Part shown: positions 33,261-43,414 of the stretch, in pieces
Layout of the letters: the number at the start of each line of letters is the position of its first letter
How positions within the stretch are numbered: the first letter of the stretch is position 1
Assembly (NCBI RefSeq): GCF_003007685.1
Contig: NZ_PXNN01000003.1
Coordinates: 434,001 to 498,000 of the forward strand
DNA length: 64,000 nt
Reading direction: 5' to 3'
Source: Marinobacter halophilus
GTDB taxonomy: Bacteria > Pseudomonadota > Gammaproteobacteria > Pseudomonadales > Oleiphilaceae
Notes under the pieces: model-generated
Told to the model about the DNA's origin: nothing
Seen by the model: only the letters and a program-made list of their open reading frames with translations
Database searches by the model: none
Position numbers and translations under genes: made by a program

Positions 33261-34748
33261 ATGAAATACAACGACCTCAGAGACTTCATTAACCAGCTGG
33301 AAAAGCTGGGTGAACTGAAACGCATCAGCGTAGAAGTCGACCCCCACCTGGAAATGACCGAAATCTGCGACCGAACCCTGCGGGCCGGTGGCCCAGCGTT
33401 GTTGTTTGAAAATCCCAAAGGTTACGACATGCCTGTGCTTGCCAACCTGTTCGGCACTCCCAAGCGGGTCGCCCTCGGGATGGGACAGGACGACGTGGCA
33501 GCCCTGCGTGACGTTGGCAAACTCCTGGCGTTCCTGAAAGAACCCGATCCCCCCAAGGGCTTCAAGGATGCGTTGGAAAAACTGCCGATCTTCAAGCAGG
33601 TCATGCGCATGAGCCCGAAAGTGCTGCGATCCGCACCTTGCCAGGACGTAGTGATTGAAAAAGACCAGGTCGACCTTTACCAGATTCCGGTACAGCATTG
33701 CTGGCCCGGAGATGCCGGTCCGCTAGTTACCTGGCCGCTGGTGATCACTCGTGGCCCCAATAAAGAGCGGCAGAATCTCGGCATTTACCGGCAGCAGGTC
33801 ATCGGGCGCAACCGGCTGATTATGCGCTGGCTTAGCCACCGTGGCGGGGCGCTGGATTATCAGGAGTTCCGCAAGGCCAACCCGGACAAGCCCTATCCGG
33901 TTGCCGTGGCCCTGGGTGCCGATCCGGCCACCATTCTGGGTGCCGTGACCCCGGTGCCAGACAGTTTGTCGGAATACGCATTTGCGGGCTTGCTGCGTGG
34001 TGCTCGCACCGAGCTGGTGAAAGCCGGGTTAAGTGATCTGCAGGTGCCCGCGAGTGCCGAAATCGTACTGGAAGGCTTTATTTATCCGGATGATATGGCT
34101 CCGGAAGGTCCCTTTGGCGATCATACCGGTTACTACAACGAAGTGGATCAGTTCCCAGTGTTTACCGTGGAGCGCATCAGCCACCGCCGAAATCCGATCT
34201 ACCACAGCACCTACACCGGTCGGCCGCCTGATGAGCCGGCGATACTGGGGGTGGCGCTGAACGAAGTGTTCATCCCGATACTGCAGAAGCAGTTTCCGGA
34301 GATTGTCGATTTCTATCTGCCGCCGGAAGGCTGCTCCTATCGGCTGGCCATCGTCACCATGAAAAAACAGTACCCCGGCCATGCCAAACGGGTAATGATG
34401 GGCGTATGGTCATTTTTGCGGCAGTTCATGTACACCAAGTTCGTGATTGTCACAGACGACGATGTGAATGCGCGCAGCTGGGAAGATGTGATCTGGGCGA
34501 TGACGACCCGAATGGACCCTGCCCGCGATACCACCCTGGTCGAGAGCACGCCCATCGACTACCTGGATTTTGCCTCGCCAGTGTCCGGCCTGGGTTCGAA
34601 AATGGGGATGGACGCCACCAATAAATGGCCCGGTGAAACCAACCGGGAGTGGGGCACGGCGATTGCCATGACCGATGAAGTGAAACAGCGAGTCGACGAA
34701 CTGTGGGGCAGCCTAGGGATTGAAATTCCGACCGCCCGCCCCGACTGA
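33261..34748 (+). CDS. ubiD: 4-hydroxy-3-polyprenylbenzoate decarboxylase UbiD
   Basis: A 495-residue prenylated-FMN-dependent decarboxylase of ubiquinone synthesis (497 in E. coli). Family marks are [20 protein letters not shown] at the start, [35 protein letters not shown] with the catalytic Glu region, and [13 protein letters not shown]. It needs UbiX for its cofactor, not seen here. A GGAGCA site precedes the ATG. The last 29 nt could overlap the next gene if that gene used a far-upstream TTG. Confidence 0.96.
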   Translation: MKYNDLRDFINQLEKLGELKRISVEVDPHLEMTEICDRTLRAGGPALLFENPKGYDMPVLANLFGTPKRVALGMGQDDVAALRDVGKLLAFLKEPDPPKGFKDALEKLPIFKQVMRMSPKVLRSAPCQDVVIEKDQVDLYQIPVQHCWPGDAGPLVTWPLVITRGPNKERQNLGIYRQQVIGRNRLIMRWLSHRGGALDYQEFRKANPDKPYPVAVALGADPATILGAVTPVPDSLSEYAFAGLLRGARTELVKAGLSDLQVPASAEIVLEGFIYPDDMAPEGPFGDHTGYYNEVDQFPVFTVERISHRRNPIYHSTYTGRPPDEPAILGVALNEVFIPILQKQFPEIVDFYLPPEGCSYRLAIVTMKKQYPGHAKRVMMGVWSFLRQFMYTKFVIVTDDDVNARSWEDVIWAMTTRMDPARDTTLVESTPIDYLDFASPVSGLGSKMGMDATNKWPGETNREWGTAIAMTDEVKQRVDELWGSLGIEIPTARPD

Positions 34749-34761
34749 CAAGAGCACGCTG

Positions 34762-35754
34762 GTGCCTAGCGTGCGTCTGCAGCCTTCCGGGCTTGCCTGT
34801 CAGGCGGCGCCCGGCCGTGATCTGCTATCGGCGGCGGTGACGTCGGGCATCCGGGTGCCGGCTGCCTGCCGAAACGGCGTGTGTGAACTCTGTGAGGCCC
34901 GGCTGGTCAGTGGCCAGGCTATGAATACTCGTAATCAGCAACCCATAACGGTCGGCGAACGCCTGATGATGTGCCGGACCCAGGCGCTTACCGACCTTGA
35001 ATTGGAGATACCTGCCGTTATGGCATCAGGAAATTATCAGCCCCGGAAGTTTCAGGCCAAAGTGGTGGATGTGCGTTCCATCAGCCACGATGTCTATCGG
35101 GTTGAACTGCAGTTGCCGGGGCGCCGGGATGTGGCTTTTCACGCCGGGCAATACCTGTCGGTGAATTTGCCAGACGCGGATCCATGCTACTTTTCTATTG
35201 CCAGTCGCCCGTCCGCCACCAACATCGAATTGCATATCCAGGCGTCGCCGGACTGGGTGTCCGCCCAGAAGGTGATTGATGCTCTGACCTCGGGTCAGGA
35301 CGTCAGTGTCGAGCTGCCTCACGGCAAGGCGTGTCTGGCCGCAGCGCCAGCCAAGCCCATGGTTCTGGTGGCTGCCGGCACCGGTTTTGCCCAGATGAAA
35401 AGCCTGGTGGAGTATCTGCAGGAAACCGGTTTCAGTCAGCCCATCAAGCTGTTCTGGGGCGTGCGAAAGCATGAAGATATGTATCTTCGTTCACTTGCCC
35501 AGCAGTGGCACGATGACTGGGCTCCGTTCACGTTCCTTCCAGTGGTCGGTGACGACGAAGACAACGACTGGGGCGGTCATCATGATCAGCTGGTGCGAGC
35601 GGTGCTGGCTACTGGCTTTGACTGGTCGGCTGTGGAAGTGCACGCCAGTGGCTCACCGACTATGGTGTACACCTTGATGGATGCCCTGCTGGAAGCTGGC
35701 TTGCCGACGCAGGCGTTTTTCTCCGATGTGCTGGAATACGCGCCCCGCGGGTGA
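34762..35754 (+). CDS. Ferredoxin-domain FAD/NAD(P)H reductase (AscD-like)
   Basis: 330 residues from the GTG at 34762, which avoids overlap with ubiD; a TTG at 34720 is the longer alternative. The N-terminal plant-type [2Fe-2S] ferredoxin has CRNGVCELC and a fourth Cys in MMCRTQ. A ferredoxin-reductase FAD domain (QYLSVNLPDADPCYFSIASRP) and an NAD domain (VLVAAGTGFAQMKSLVE) follow. Such genes beside ubiD are often named CDP-6-deoxy-delta-3,4-glucoseen reductase or Fre-like. The real electron acceptor is unknown, perhaps a flavin or ubiquinone-pathway enzyme. Confidence 0.88.
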   Translation: MPSVRLQPSGLACQAAPGRDLLSAAVTSGIRVPAACRNGVCELCEARLVSGQAMNTRNQQPITVGERLMMCRTQALTDLELEIPAVMASGNYQPRKFQAKVVDVRSISHDVYRVELQLPGRRDVAFHAGQYLSVNLPDADPCYFSIASRPSATNIELHIQASPDWVSAQKVIDALTSGQDVSVELPHGKACLAAAPAKPMVLVAAGTGFAQMKSLVEYLQETGFSQPIKLFWGVRKHEDMYLRSLAQQWHDDWAPFTFLPVVGDDEDNDWGGHHDQLVRAVLATGFDWSAVEVHASGSPTMVYTLMDALLEAGLPTQAFFSDVLEYAPRG

Positions 35755-35770
35755 GCGTGTTGCCGCTGTA

Positions 35771-35807
35771 GCAACAAAGCCGGATCACTGATCCGGCTTT
35801 GTTGCTT
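35771..35807. terminator. Bidirectional terminator between the reductase and hemY
   Basis: AGCAACAAAGCCGGATC (35771-35787) and its perfect complement (35791-35807) enclose a 3-nt loop ACT. T-rich flanks are short, but the stem of 17 bp lies exactly between two convergent stop codons. Confidence 0.8.
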
Positions 35808-35835
35808 TCGGGGGCTTGGCGGGCCGGCGCCATTT

Positions 35836-37077
35836 TCAGGCCCGTGGCATCGGCAATTCCGGCAGGCCATTCTCGGATTCCAGGCTCTGCATCAGTAACT
35901 TGATGCTGGCTTGTTCCTCTCCCATGTGGGCATTGAGCCGGCTCAATTCCGCCAGGGCCTCCCGGCTGCGGCGCAGGCGCAGGCTGGTCTCGAAATACTC
36001 CCTGGCTTTACCCCAGAGTTCGTTACGCAGGCTGAGTCGGCCCAAGGCCAGCAGAAGCTCGGCGTTGTTGGGGCGATCTTTCAGCCACTGTTCGGCCATC
36101 AGTAACTGTTCTTCTGGCTGATGACCCTTGATGCGTCCGTAAAGATTTATGAGCTCGTCACTCCAGTGATTTCTCAGCACCTTGCGCAACAGGGTTTCGG
36201 CTTGGGCCTCGTCACCCAGCCTGGCCAGCAATCTGGCATAGTCGCGGATGGTGTACTCATCCCGGCGAACAAATCCGGGTAGCTCATCCCACAGGCGGGT
36301 TAAAGGTTCCAGGGATGTCTTGGGATCGCTCTTGAGTTGGCGTTCGGTGTCTTCTGCGGCCCGTTCCAGCAGATTGTGCCAGACCTGTCGCTCAAGCTCG
36401 TCCAGTTCTTTCTCCGGTAGCACGCTGCGTTTGCGCAATTCCGGTGTCAGCCTGGAAAGCTCGCGCCAGTCCTCCAGTCGCAGGTAGGTGTTTTTCAGCA
36501 GCTTGAGCACGAACGGGTGATGGGGTGATTCTTTGCGCAACCTGAGCAAGGTCGCCAGCGCCTGCTCCAGGCGATTGCCTGCCAGTTGCAACTGGGCCTG
36601 GGTCAGGCCGACCGCCATGCTGGAGCCGGGAGTGCTTTCGTAAGCCTTGCGCAGCAGTTGGTCCACCGCCTCATGGTCGCCGGATTCAAACGCGGCCTGG
36701 GCCGCAGCAAGATAGTTGATCAGGGGTGTGTCGGCCCGGTCGGCAGAGGTGGCCAGCAGCTTACGGGCGCGGGGCCAGTTGCCCTCGGCCAGTGCCAGCA
36801 GGCCCTGCGTGGTGCGCCGACGGGCCCGGCGTTCGTTGCCACGGGCAACCCAGCCGGTGACCAGTCCGGGGCCATGGCGAAAGCGACGAAGTGTGTTGAA
36901 AAAGAATACCGCCAGCGCCACCAGAACCACGAACAGTCCGAGGCCGACCCAGAAGTTGGTCTCAATCAGGTAATGACCCAGGCTGATCCTGATGTAGCCG
37001 AGGTCGTAAGTCAGGCCCAATGACAAGGCGGTACCGATCAGCAAGGCAGCCAGCAGGATGAGCAGAAGCCGGATCAT
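35836..37077 (-). CDS. hemY: HemY protein (TPR-containing haem-operon membrane protein)
   Basis: 413 residues. Two N-terminal membrane helices (about 1-22 and 42-65) are followed by a cytoplasmic or periplasmic TPR-like helical region. Examples are EGNWPRARKLLATSADRA, AALGRL-type repeats and WGKAREYFETSLRLRRSREA. It is the last gene of the hemC-hemD-hemX-hemY operon and its ATG overlaps the hemX stop by 4 nt. This proteobacterial HemY is not the Bacillus protoporphyrinogen oxidase of the same name. Its biochemical role in haem synthesis is unsettled. Confidence 0.9.
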   Translation of the reverse strand: MIRLLLILLAALLIGTALSLGLTYDLGYIRISLGHYLIETNFWVGLGLFVVLVALAVFFFNTLRRFRHGPGLVTGWVARGNERRARRRTTQGLLALAEGNWPRARKLLATSADRADTPLINYLAAAQAAFESGDHEAVDQLLRKAYESTPGSSMAVGLTQAQLQLAGNRLEQALATLLRLRKESPHHPFVLKLLKNTYLRLEDWRELSRLTPELRKRSVLPEKELDELERQVWHNLLERAAEDTERQLKSDPKTSLEPLTRLWDELPGFVRRDEYTIRDYARLLARLGDEAQAETLLRKVLRNHWSDELINLYGRIKGHQPEEQLLMAEQWLKDRPNNAELLLALGRLSLRNELWGKAREYFETSLRLRRSREALAELSRLNAHMGEEQASIKLLMQSLESENGLPELPMPRA

Positions 37078-38180
37078 GAGTCGTTGCCCCTGCGTTCAGC
37101 GTCGTCGCCATTACCGGTCGCCATACGCCCAGCCAGGCGCTCTTTCAACAGGCCCAGAGACTGGCTGATGTCAGGCAGCTGCGGGTCGACATTGTGGCCA
37201 GCCAGTTCGTTCAAGGAATCGGCCAGCCCCCGGATTGCCGGGTTGGTGGCGTCGTACCAGTCGTTAATGGTTGTAATCGCTTTGGTCAGCGCCCGTTCAT
37301 ACAGGGGCTGATTGCCGCGCAGTACCGCCATTTCGGCTTCTTCCAGCATTAACTGAAGGTTGAGTCGGGCCCAGGCGCTCTGATCCGGTGACAACAAGGG
37401 CTTGACCGGTTCATCCAGGCGGCGAACCACCACCACCTGCTGCAGGGTGTCGACAAAGCGATTCCAGCCGTGTATCAACCGGTTGCGGTTATCGTCCGGT
37501 GCGCCCGGGTCGTCCGCGATTTTCAAACCTGGTGCCTGCTCGTGAACCAAAGCAAGATCGGTGAGGTCGTTGACGCTGGCAATGGCCGCTTCAAGTTGCA
37601 GGTACAGGCCAGTGCGATCAACGCCCTGAATGCTGCGCAGTGACAGAATCTCCCGGGCCAGCTGCTGGCGCACCGGGTAGACCCCGATGTCATCAGACTC
37701 TCTGAGCACTTCATCGGCGGACTCCAGGGCCGACAGGGCGCCCCGGATATCTTTTTCAATCAGCAGCCGCTGGTTGGCGATTCGCAACAGGTATTCGGCT
37801 TCGGCCAGCAGCCAGTCCGTCCGGGTGCGGTTGCCGGCTTCCAGCAGCTCGCGAGCGGTGTGATCGATCTGCCGTTGCTGGGTGGCAATCAGCTCTCGTT
37901 GATCCGATAGTTTGCTCTCAAGGGCCTGTAGTCGCTGGGCCTGCTCATTGCCACGGCTGCCATAGAGGTCTTCCAGTTGTGCCGTGTCTTGCCGGAGGTC
38001 CTGAATTACCCGAACGGTGGCTTCGTGGGTTCGCCATTGTTGCCAGTTCCACAGGGCCAGGATAACAGCCAACATCAGGGCGATCAGTGCGGCCAGCCAG
38101 ATCGGCCATAGACGAGGTCGTTGAAATTTGGCCGGGTTAACGGGCGCAGGCAGTTGTTGTGTTGTTTCAGTCACGGGCAT
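37074..38180 (-). CDS. hemX: HemX protein (uroporphyrinogen-III C-methyltransferase-like)
   Basis: 368 residues. A short cytoplasmic N-terminus is followed by one membrane helix, WPIWLAALIALMLAVILAL, at about 25-43. A long coiled-coil region (LEDLYGSRGNEQAQRLQALESKL) then leads to the HemX core WLLAEAEYLLRIANQRLL. Despite its usual database name, it lacks the SAM-dependent methyltransferase motifs. It overlaps the 3' end of hemD by 14 nt and hemY by 4 nt, so the operon is tightly coupled. Confidence 0.9.
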   Translation of the reverse strand: MPVTETTQQLPAPVNPAKFQRPRLWPIWLAALIALMLAVILALWNWQQWRTHEATVRVIQDLRQDTAQLEDLYGSRGNEQAQRLQALESKLSDQRELIATQQRQIDHTARELLEAGNRTRTDWLLAEAEYLLRIANQRLLIEKDIRGALSALESADEVLRESDDIGVYPVRQQLAREILSLRSIQGVDRTGLYLQLEAAIASVNDLTDLALVHEQAPGLKIADDPGAPDDNRNRLIHGWNRFVDTLQQVVVVRRLDEPVKPLLSPDQSAWARLNLQLMLEEAEMAVLRGNQPLYERALTKAITTINDWYDATNPAIRGLADSLNELAGHNVDPQLPDISQSLGLLKERLAGRMATGNGDDAERRGNDS

Positions 38181-39006
38181 CCTTACTTGGTTTTCCGTTA
38201 TTACCAGCTTCCCGCACCAGCCGGGAAGCTACACTGGTTACCAGATCCACATCGGCCAGGCCGTCAGGAACCAACAGGCTGCTGAAGCCGGCGCTGCGGG
38301 CCTGTTCCGCTATTCGTTCTGCCGGAACCACCAGAAGCGCATGATAGAGCGTCTGATGGTAGTTGGCTCCGATTTCGATCAGATTGTTCAGGGTTTCCCC
38401 GGAAAGCGCAATGATCACCTCTGGCTGAAACCGGTCGAAATTGTCCTGGACCTGTTCTGGAGGATAGTACGGTCGGAAGCGTCGGTACAGGGGCAGGACC
38501 GATATCCTGGCGCCTCGCTGTTCAAGCGTTTCGCGGATCAGTTCCCGGCCCTGCTCACCCCGGGCCAGCAGAACCTTCTCGTGTTCGAGCTGTTGCAGCG
38601 ACGGCAGGGCCAGCAGCGCTTCGCTGGTCCAGCCCTGGGTCGGTCTGCGTGGGCGCAGGCCCTGTTTACTGAACACCGCTGCGGTTCCGGCGCCAACCCC
38701 GTACCACTGAAGGCCCATGGGCATCTGTGGCCACCACTGCTCGATTTCGTCCAGCAGCAGCTTCGCCGCGTAAGGGCTGACGGCAATAATATGGCGGAAG
38801 TTGTTCAATTCCTGTAGCAGTGCCCTGCGCTCAGGTGTCTCCGGTAACGGTTCTCGCGTTACCAGAGGCATCAGGCGCACGTTGGCACCGACGCTGCGAA
38901 AGACCTCGGCCAGGCGCGAAGCTTCTGGTTCCGGCCGGCATATCAGTATGCGTCGGCCCTGCAGGGGCAGGGCCTGGACGTCATGATCAGCGGGGGGTGT
39001 GACCAT
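38167..39006 (-). CDS. hemD: Uroporphyrinogen-III synthase HemD
   Basis: 279 residues from the ATG at 39006, overlapping the hemC stop by 20 nt. An upstream ATG at 39033 would extend it by nine residues. It begins [32 protein letters not shown], then has [20 protein letters not shown] and [11 protein letters not shown], the two-domain HemD pattern. It cyclises hydroxymethylbilane to uroporphyrinogen III. HemD sequences are poorly conserved, so operon position between hemC and hemX carries much of the evidence. Confidence 0.92.
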   Translation of the reverse strand: MVTPPADHDVQALPLQGRRILICRPEPEASRLAEVFRSVGANVRLMPLVTREPLPETPERRALLQELNNFRHIIAVSPYAAKLLLDEIEQWWPQMPMGLQWYGVGAGTAAVFSKQGLRPRRPTQGWTSEALLALPSLQQLEHEKVLLARGEQGRELIRETLEQRGARISVLPLYRRFRPYYPPEQVQDNFDRFQPEVIIALSGETLNNLIEIGANYHQTLYHALLVVPAERIAEQARSAGFSSLLVPDGLADVDLVTSVASRLVREAGNNGKPSKDARD

Positions 39007-39931
39007 AAATCTCTGCCAGTACCTTGTCGGCACCTAACGCCAGCAGTTGCTCGGCCAATTCCCGGCCCAGGCGCTCGCCCTCAGCTCTTGGGGCCCGGCC
39101 TTCGACGCGGAAGATCTGGCTACCATCGACGGCACCGACCAGGCCGCGCAGCCAAACTGTGGTGTCATTGTCTTCCAGCAGGGCATAGGCGGCGATGGGC
39201 ACCTGGCAGCCACCTTCGAGGCGTCGGTTCAGCGCGCGCTCGGCTTTGACGCGATCGGCGGTGTCGACGTGGTTCAGCGGGGCCAGCAGCTGCTGGAGGT
39301 CATTGTCTTCAAGCCGGCATTCGATGCCCAGGGCACCCTGGCCAACGGCAGGCAAAGACAGGGTGTCGGGCATGCAATAGCGGATACGATCATGGAAGCC
39401 CAGACGCTTGAGGCCCGAGCTGGCCAGCACAATGGCGTCGTACTCACCTGCATCAAGTTTCGCCAGGCGGGTATTGACGTTACCACGCAGCATCTTAATT
39501 TCGAGGTCCGGGCGATTGGCCCTTAGCTGGGTTTCCCGGCGCAGGCTGGAGGTGCCGACCACGGCGCCCTGGGGGAGTTGTTCCAGGGTGTCATAGTGAT
39601 TGCTCACGAAGGCGTCGGTCGGGTCGTCGCGCTCGCAGATGGCGACCAGGCCCAGGCCTTCGGGGAATTCCATGGGCACGTCTTTCATCGAGTGCACAGC
39701 GAGGTCTGCACGGCCATCGAGCATGGCTTCTTCCAGTTCTTTGACGAACAGCCCCTTACCACCAATTTTGGCCAGGGGCACATCCAGAATCTTGTCACCC
39801 TGGGTTTTGATCTTTACCAGCTCCACGGTGAGGTGATCGTGCAGCCTTTCCAGTTCGGCTTTGATGAATTCCGCCTGCCAAAGCGCCAGGGCGCTGCTAC
39901 GGGTTGCAATGCGAAGGGTACGTGTTGACAT
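38987..39931 (-). CDS. hemC: Hydroxymethylbilane synthase (porphobilinogen deaminase) HemC
   Basis: 314 residues from the ATG at 39931; E. coli has 313. A GTG three codons earlier is possible. Key segments are [61 protein letters not shown] and [11 protein letters not shown] with the dipyrromethane-anchoring Cys at about residue 240. It polymerises four porphobilinogens. It is the first gene of the hem operon, 85 nt downstream of algR in the same direction, as in Pseudomonas. Confidence 0.97.
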   Translation of the reverse strand: MSTRTLRIATRSSALALWQAEFIKAELERLHDHLTVELVKIKTQGDKILDVPLAKIGGKGLFVKELEEAMLDGRADLAVHSMKDVPMEFPEGLGLVAICERDDPTDAFVSNHYDTLEQLPQGAVVGTSSLRRETQLRANRPDLEIKMLRGNVNTRLAKLDAGEYDAIVLASSGLKRLGFHDRIRYCMPDTLSLPAVGQGALGIECRLEDNDLQQLLAPLNHVDTADRVKAERALNRRLEGGCQVPIAAYALLEDNDTTVWLRGLVGAVDGSQIFRVEGRAPRAEGERLGRELAEQLLALGADKVLAEIYGHTPR

Positions 39932-40016
39932 GGCACTCACTGTCGTTGGGGAAAATGTGCTCCAAGGTTACCTTGTAGCAGCAAAAAAGTCCCGTGGCGG
40001 CCTGGCGTCTACCCCG

Positions 40017-40772
40017 TCAGGGGGAGGGCTGGCGTTCCTGTAGCCATTGCCGAACATGGCTGGCATGGCGCCGGCTGACCGGCAGCGGCGCGCCTGAGTC
40101 GTTGAGCAATAGACTGTTCTGGCCGTCGGTATTGCGTCGCAGGGCATGAATGAAGCGCACACCGACCAGGGTATGTCGGTGGATGCGCAGCAGGTAGTCC
40201 GGATACGCTTGTTCCAGCTCTTTCAGAGTGTAGTCGCAGACGGTTTCGCCCCGGCTGTGATGCAGGGTGACGTATTTCTGATCGGCCTCGCAGTAGCGCA
40301 CATCGGCCAGATCGATCAGTTCGGTGCCTCGATGTGTGCGCACGGCCAGTTGTCCGGACCCGACATCGGCGGTCTGGGTGAGCGCCTGAAACTGCACGCG
40401 ATTGACTTTGCCGGCCCGGGCCAGCGCATCCGCCAGTGCTTCCCGGCGCACTGGCTTCAACAGGTAAGCCACCGCACTCACTTCAAAGGCTTTGATGGCG
40501 TAGTGATCATAGGCGGTGCTGAAAATTACCGCCGGTGGGTTGTTGAGCTGGCTCAGTTGTTCCGCGGCCTCCATACCGTCCATGCCCGGCATGCGAATAT
40601 CCAGCAACACGATGTCGGGTTCCAGTTCGGCCACCTTACGTAAGGTGTCGTTGCCGTCTGCGGCTTCGCCACAGACTGTGTAATCGGGCAGCGCATCCAC
40701 CAGCCGCTGGATGCGCTGCCGGGCCAGGGGTTCGTCGTCTGCGATCAGAATGCGCTGCGGTGCTGAGGTCAT
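40017..40772 (-). CDS. algR: LytTR response regulator AlgR
   Basis: 251 residues. The receiver domain has DDEP near the N-terminus, phospho-acceptor Asp58 in IVLLDIRMPG, and Lys in LLKPVRREAL. The C-terminal LytTR DNA-binding domain (about 145-245) contains DVRYCEADQKYVTLHHSRGE and LRIHRHTLVGVRFI. AlgR controls alginate, type IV pili and virulence in Pseudomonas. Here it lies 10 nt downstream of its predicted kinase algZ and just before hemC. The pairing and order strongly support the name. Confidence 0.92.
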   Translation of the reverse strand: MTSAPQRILIADDEPLARQRIQRLVDALPDYTVCGEAADGNDTLRKVAELEPDIVLLDIRMPGMDGMEAAEQLSQLNNPPAVIFSTAYDHYAIKAFEVSAVAYLLKPVRREALADALARAGKVNRVQFQALTQTADVGSGQLAVRTHRGTELIDLADVRYCEADQKYVTLHHSRGETVCDYTLKELEQAYPDYLLRIHRHTLVGVRFIHALRRNTDGQNSLLLNDSGAPLPVSRRHASHVRQWLQERQPSP

Positions 40773-40782
40773 GGATATCCTG

Positions 40783-41895
40783 TTAACGCCGGGCGGTAGT
40801 GGCCGGCTCGCTGACGGTTCGTTTCGGTAACCTGAGTGTTACGGTGTAGATGTTGTTTTGCTGGCTGTGTTTGAGCACCGCCGGTTCACCAAACAGGGCC
40901 TGCAACCTGGCCTGGGTGTTGATCAGGGCGATCTGGTTGCCCTGGTGCTGGCGTTCGTTGGTTTCCGGTTTCGGGTTTTGCACCATCAAATAGACGAAGT
41001 GGCCTTTGGCGGTGACTTCAATGCGAACGGTGCCGCCCTCGGGCCGGGGCTGAACGCCGTGATAGATGGCGTTTTCAACCAGCGGCTGCAGGGTCAGTGG
41101 CGGTATGGCCTGCTGTTCCAGCCCTGACTGGATGTCCCATTCCAGCGTTAACCGATCCCCCAATCGCAAGGCTTCAATGGCCAGATAGCGCTGGCACAGG
41201 TCCAGTTCCCGGCTGAGCGGGACCAGCTGATCATCGGTGCGCAGGCTGGCGCGAAACAGCTCGGAAAGGTCCAGTACCGCCTCTTCAGCCTGCTCCGGGT
41301 TGGTGGCGATCAGGCTGGCGATGGTGTTCATGCTGTTGAACAGAAAGTGCGGCTGAATCCGGGCCTGCAGTGAGGTCAGCCGGGCCTGCATTTCGGCCTC
41401 CCGTTGCTGCTGCCACTGGTGCTGCAGGTAAAAATAGCGCAGCACCATCAATACGATAAGTAAGGCCAGCAACAATTTTTTGGCAATGCCCTGCCACAGG
41501 GCAACCCCGGGCTCCGGATGCAGTACGCTGTCGGCAAACAGGCTGAACGCCAGCACGTCCAGCAGCACGATGGCAACAATGGCCAGAGTGGCGCGGGCCA
41601 CACTCATCCGCGCCAGCCAAGGGCGTAGCAGGCAGATCAGTGCCGCGCTGGTGAGCGTGGTCCATTGCACAAACAGCGACAACAAACCGAAGTAGTTCCA
41701 GTCAATCCAGCTGCGCTCGGCCTGTACGATGGCCAGCACCAGCACCAGCAGCTCACTGGTGATCAGCAACAGGAACACGGCCCGCACCCGGCACAGGTCG
41801 GGCACGTAAAAGTCTTCGGTATCCTGGGTGTTGATGCTTCTGTCAGGCTTCAGGGGTGTCTCCTCAACCGGGACTGGAATGCTATACTGCCGCAA
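40783..41895 (-). CDS. algZ: Sensor histidine kinase AlgZ (FimS)
   Basis: 370 residues with a TTG start at 41895; no ATG or GTG is available before the conserved FYVPDLCRVRAVF, so TTG is forced. Four hydrophobic segments lie between about 36 and 155. The LytS-type kinase domain begins ARIQPHFLFNSMNTIASL with the phospho-acceptor His183. The ATP site is visible as PLVENAIYHGVQPRPEGG. It forms a pair with AlgR. The argH promoter -10 overlaps its first codons on the other strand. Confidence 0.9.
   Translation of the reverse strand: MRQYSIPVPVEETPLKPDRSINTQDTEDFYVPDLCRVRAVFLLLITSELLVLVLAIVQAERSWIDWNYFGLLSLFVQWTTLTSAALICLLRPWLARMSVARATLAIVAIVLLDVLAFSLFADSVLHPEPGVALWQGIAKKLLLALLIVLMVLRYFYLQHQWQQQREAEMQARLTSLQARIQPHFLFNSMNTIASLIATNPEQAEEAVLDLSELFRASLRTDDQLVPLSRELDLCQRYLAIEALRLGDRLTLEWDIQSGLEQQAIPPLTLQPLVENAIYHGVQPRPEGGTVRIEVTAKGHFVYLMVQNPKPETNERQHQGNQIALINTQARLQALFGEPAVLKHSQQNNIYTVTLRLPKRTVSEPATTARR
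41880..41888 (+). promoter_or_regulatory. Extended -10 promoter of argH
   Basis: TGC-TATACT at 41880-41888 fits the TGn extended -10 consensus and lies 66 nt before the argH start. It falls inside the first codons of the divergent algZ. No -35 match is visible, as is usual for extended -10 promoters. Confidence 0.45.
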
Positions 41896-41954
41896 ATTAT
41901 CACTTATTCATGGCCCGCGTGACCATGCCGGGCTGTCAGCAGGAAAGATAGACC

Positions 41955-43364
41955 ATGACGGATCAGAAAAAGTCTGACCAGACCACAACCTCCGAAAAAC
42001 CCTGGGGCGGCCGCTTCAGTGAGCCCACTGATGCCTTTGTAGAGCGCTTTACCGCCTCGGTCGGTTTTGATCAACGCTTGTATCACCATGATATTACCGG
42101 CTCGATTGCCCATGCCACCATGCTGGCGAAAGTGGGCGTGCTCACCGATGAGGAGCGCGACCAGATAATCGAAGGCCTGAAGGGCGTGAAAGAGGACATC
42201 GAAGCGGGTCGCTTTGAATGGTCCGTGAGCCTCGAAGACGTGCACATGAACATCGAAGCACGTCTGACCGACCGTATCGGCATCACCGGCAAGAAACTGC
42301 ACACCGGCCGCAGCCGGAATGATCAGGTGGCTACCGATATTCGCCTGTACCTGCGTGATGAAATTGACGTGATTGCGGAAGAGCTCAAGCGCCTGCAGGC
42401 GGGCCTGCTGGATCTGGCCGAGCGTGAAGCCGATACCATCATGCCCGGCTTTACCCACCTGCAAACCGCTCAGCCGGTGACCTTTGGTCACCATCTGCTG
42501 GCTTGGTACGAGATGCTTGTGCGCGATGCCGATCGGCTGCAGGACTGCCGCAAGCGGGTGAACGTGATGCCTTTGGGTGCGGCTGCGCTGGCCGGGACCA
42601 CTTACCCGATTGACCGCAACCTGACCGCCGAGCTGCTGGGCTTTGACCGGGCCTCCGAGAACTCGCTGGATTCGGTCAGCGACCGGGATTTTGCCATTGA
42701 ATTCTGTAGCTTTGCCGCGCTGCTGATGACCCACATGTCCCGCTTCAGCGAAGAACTGGTGCTGTGGACTTCGGCCCAGTTCGACTTCATTGATCTGCCA
42801 GATCGCTTCTGCACCGGCTCCTCGATCATGCCCCAGAAGAAGAATCCGGACGTGCCGGAACTGGTGCGCGGCAAGACCGGTCGGGTGAATGGCCATCTGG
42901 TCAGCCTGCTGACCCTTATGAAGAGCCAGCCACTGGCTTACAACAAGGACAACCAGGAAGACAAGGAGCCGCTGTTCGATACCGTCGATACCATAAAAGG
43001 CTGCCTGAAGGCCTATGCCGACATGATCCCGTCGATCCGGGCTAAAGCGGATAACATGAAAATAGCGGCCAAGCGCGGTTTTTCTACCGCGACCGACCTG
43101 GCGGATTACCTGGTCAAGAAAGGTGTGGCGTTCCGTGATGCCCATGAGATTGTCGGCAAATCTGTCGCCTTCGGTGTGGCCGAAAGCCGTGATCTGTCGG
43201 AGATGACCCTGGAAGAACTGCACCAGTTCTCCGAGGTGATCGGCGAGGATGTGTTTGATGTGCTGACTCTGGAAGGCTCGGTGCAGGCGCGGGATCACCT
43301 GGGTGGTACCGCACCCAATCAGGTGCGCGCCGCCGTTGCCCGGGCCCGGCAGGCCCTGAAATAA
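41955..43364 (+). CDS. argH: Argininosuccinate lyase ArgH
   Basis: A 469-residue lyase that splits argininosuccinate into arginine and fumarate, the last step of arginine synthesis. The family signature [16 protein letters not shown] is intact, including the catalytic Ser and Lys. [44 protein letters not shown] and [12 protein letters not shown] are also as expected. AGGAAAG precedes the ATG. The position next to algZ is the same as in Pseudomonas. Confidence 0.98.
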   Translation: MTDQKKSDQTTTSEKPWGGRFSEPTDAFVERFTASVGFDQRLYHHDITGSIAHATMLAKVGVLTDEERDQIIEGLKGVKEDIEAGRFEWSVSLEDVHMNIEARLTDRIGITGKKLHTGRSRNDQVATDIRLYLRDEIDVIAEELKRLQAGLLDLAEREADTIMPGFTHLQTAQPVTFGHHLLAWYEMLVRDADRLQDCRKRVNVMPLGAAALAGTTYPIDRNLTAELLGFDRASENSLDSVSDRDFAIEFCSFAALLMTHMSRFSEELVLWTSAQFDFIDLPDRFCTGSSIMPQKKNPDVPELVRGKTGRVNGHLVSLLTLMKSQPLAYNKDNQEDKEPLFDTVDTIKGCLKAYADMIPSIRAKADNMKIAAKRGFSTATDLADYLVKKGVAFRDAHEIVGKSVAFGVAESRDLSEMTLEELHQFSEVIGEDVFDVLTLEGSVQARDHLGGTAPNQVRAAVARARQALK

Positions 43365-43414
43365 CCTAAGATCTTGCCACAACGACCGGTAACGGTCATG
43401 GCCCCGGAGGCTTC

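Noticed and set aside
41904..43382. A 492-codon open frame antisense to argH
   Set aside because: ArgH on the other strand is complete and unmistakable; the antisense translation is His/Gln/Gly-rich and has no domain character.
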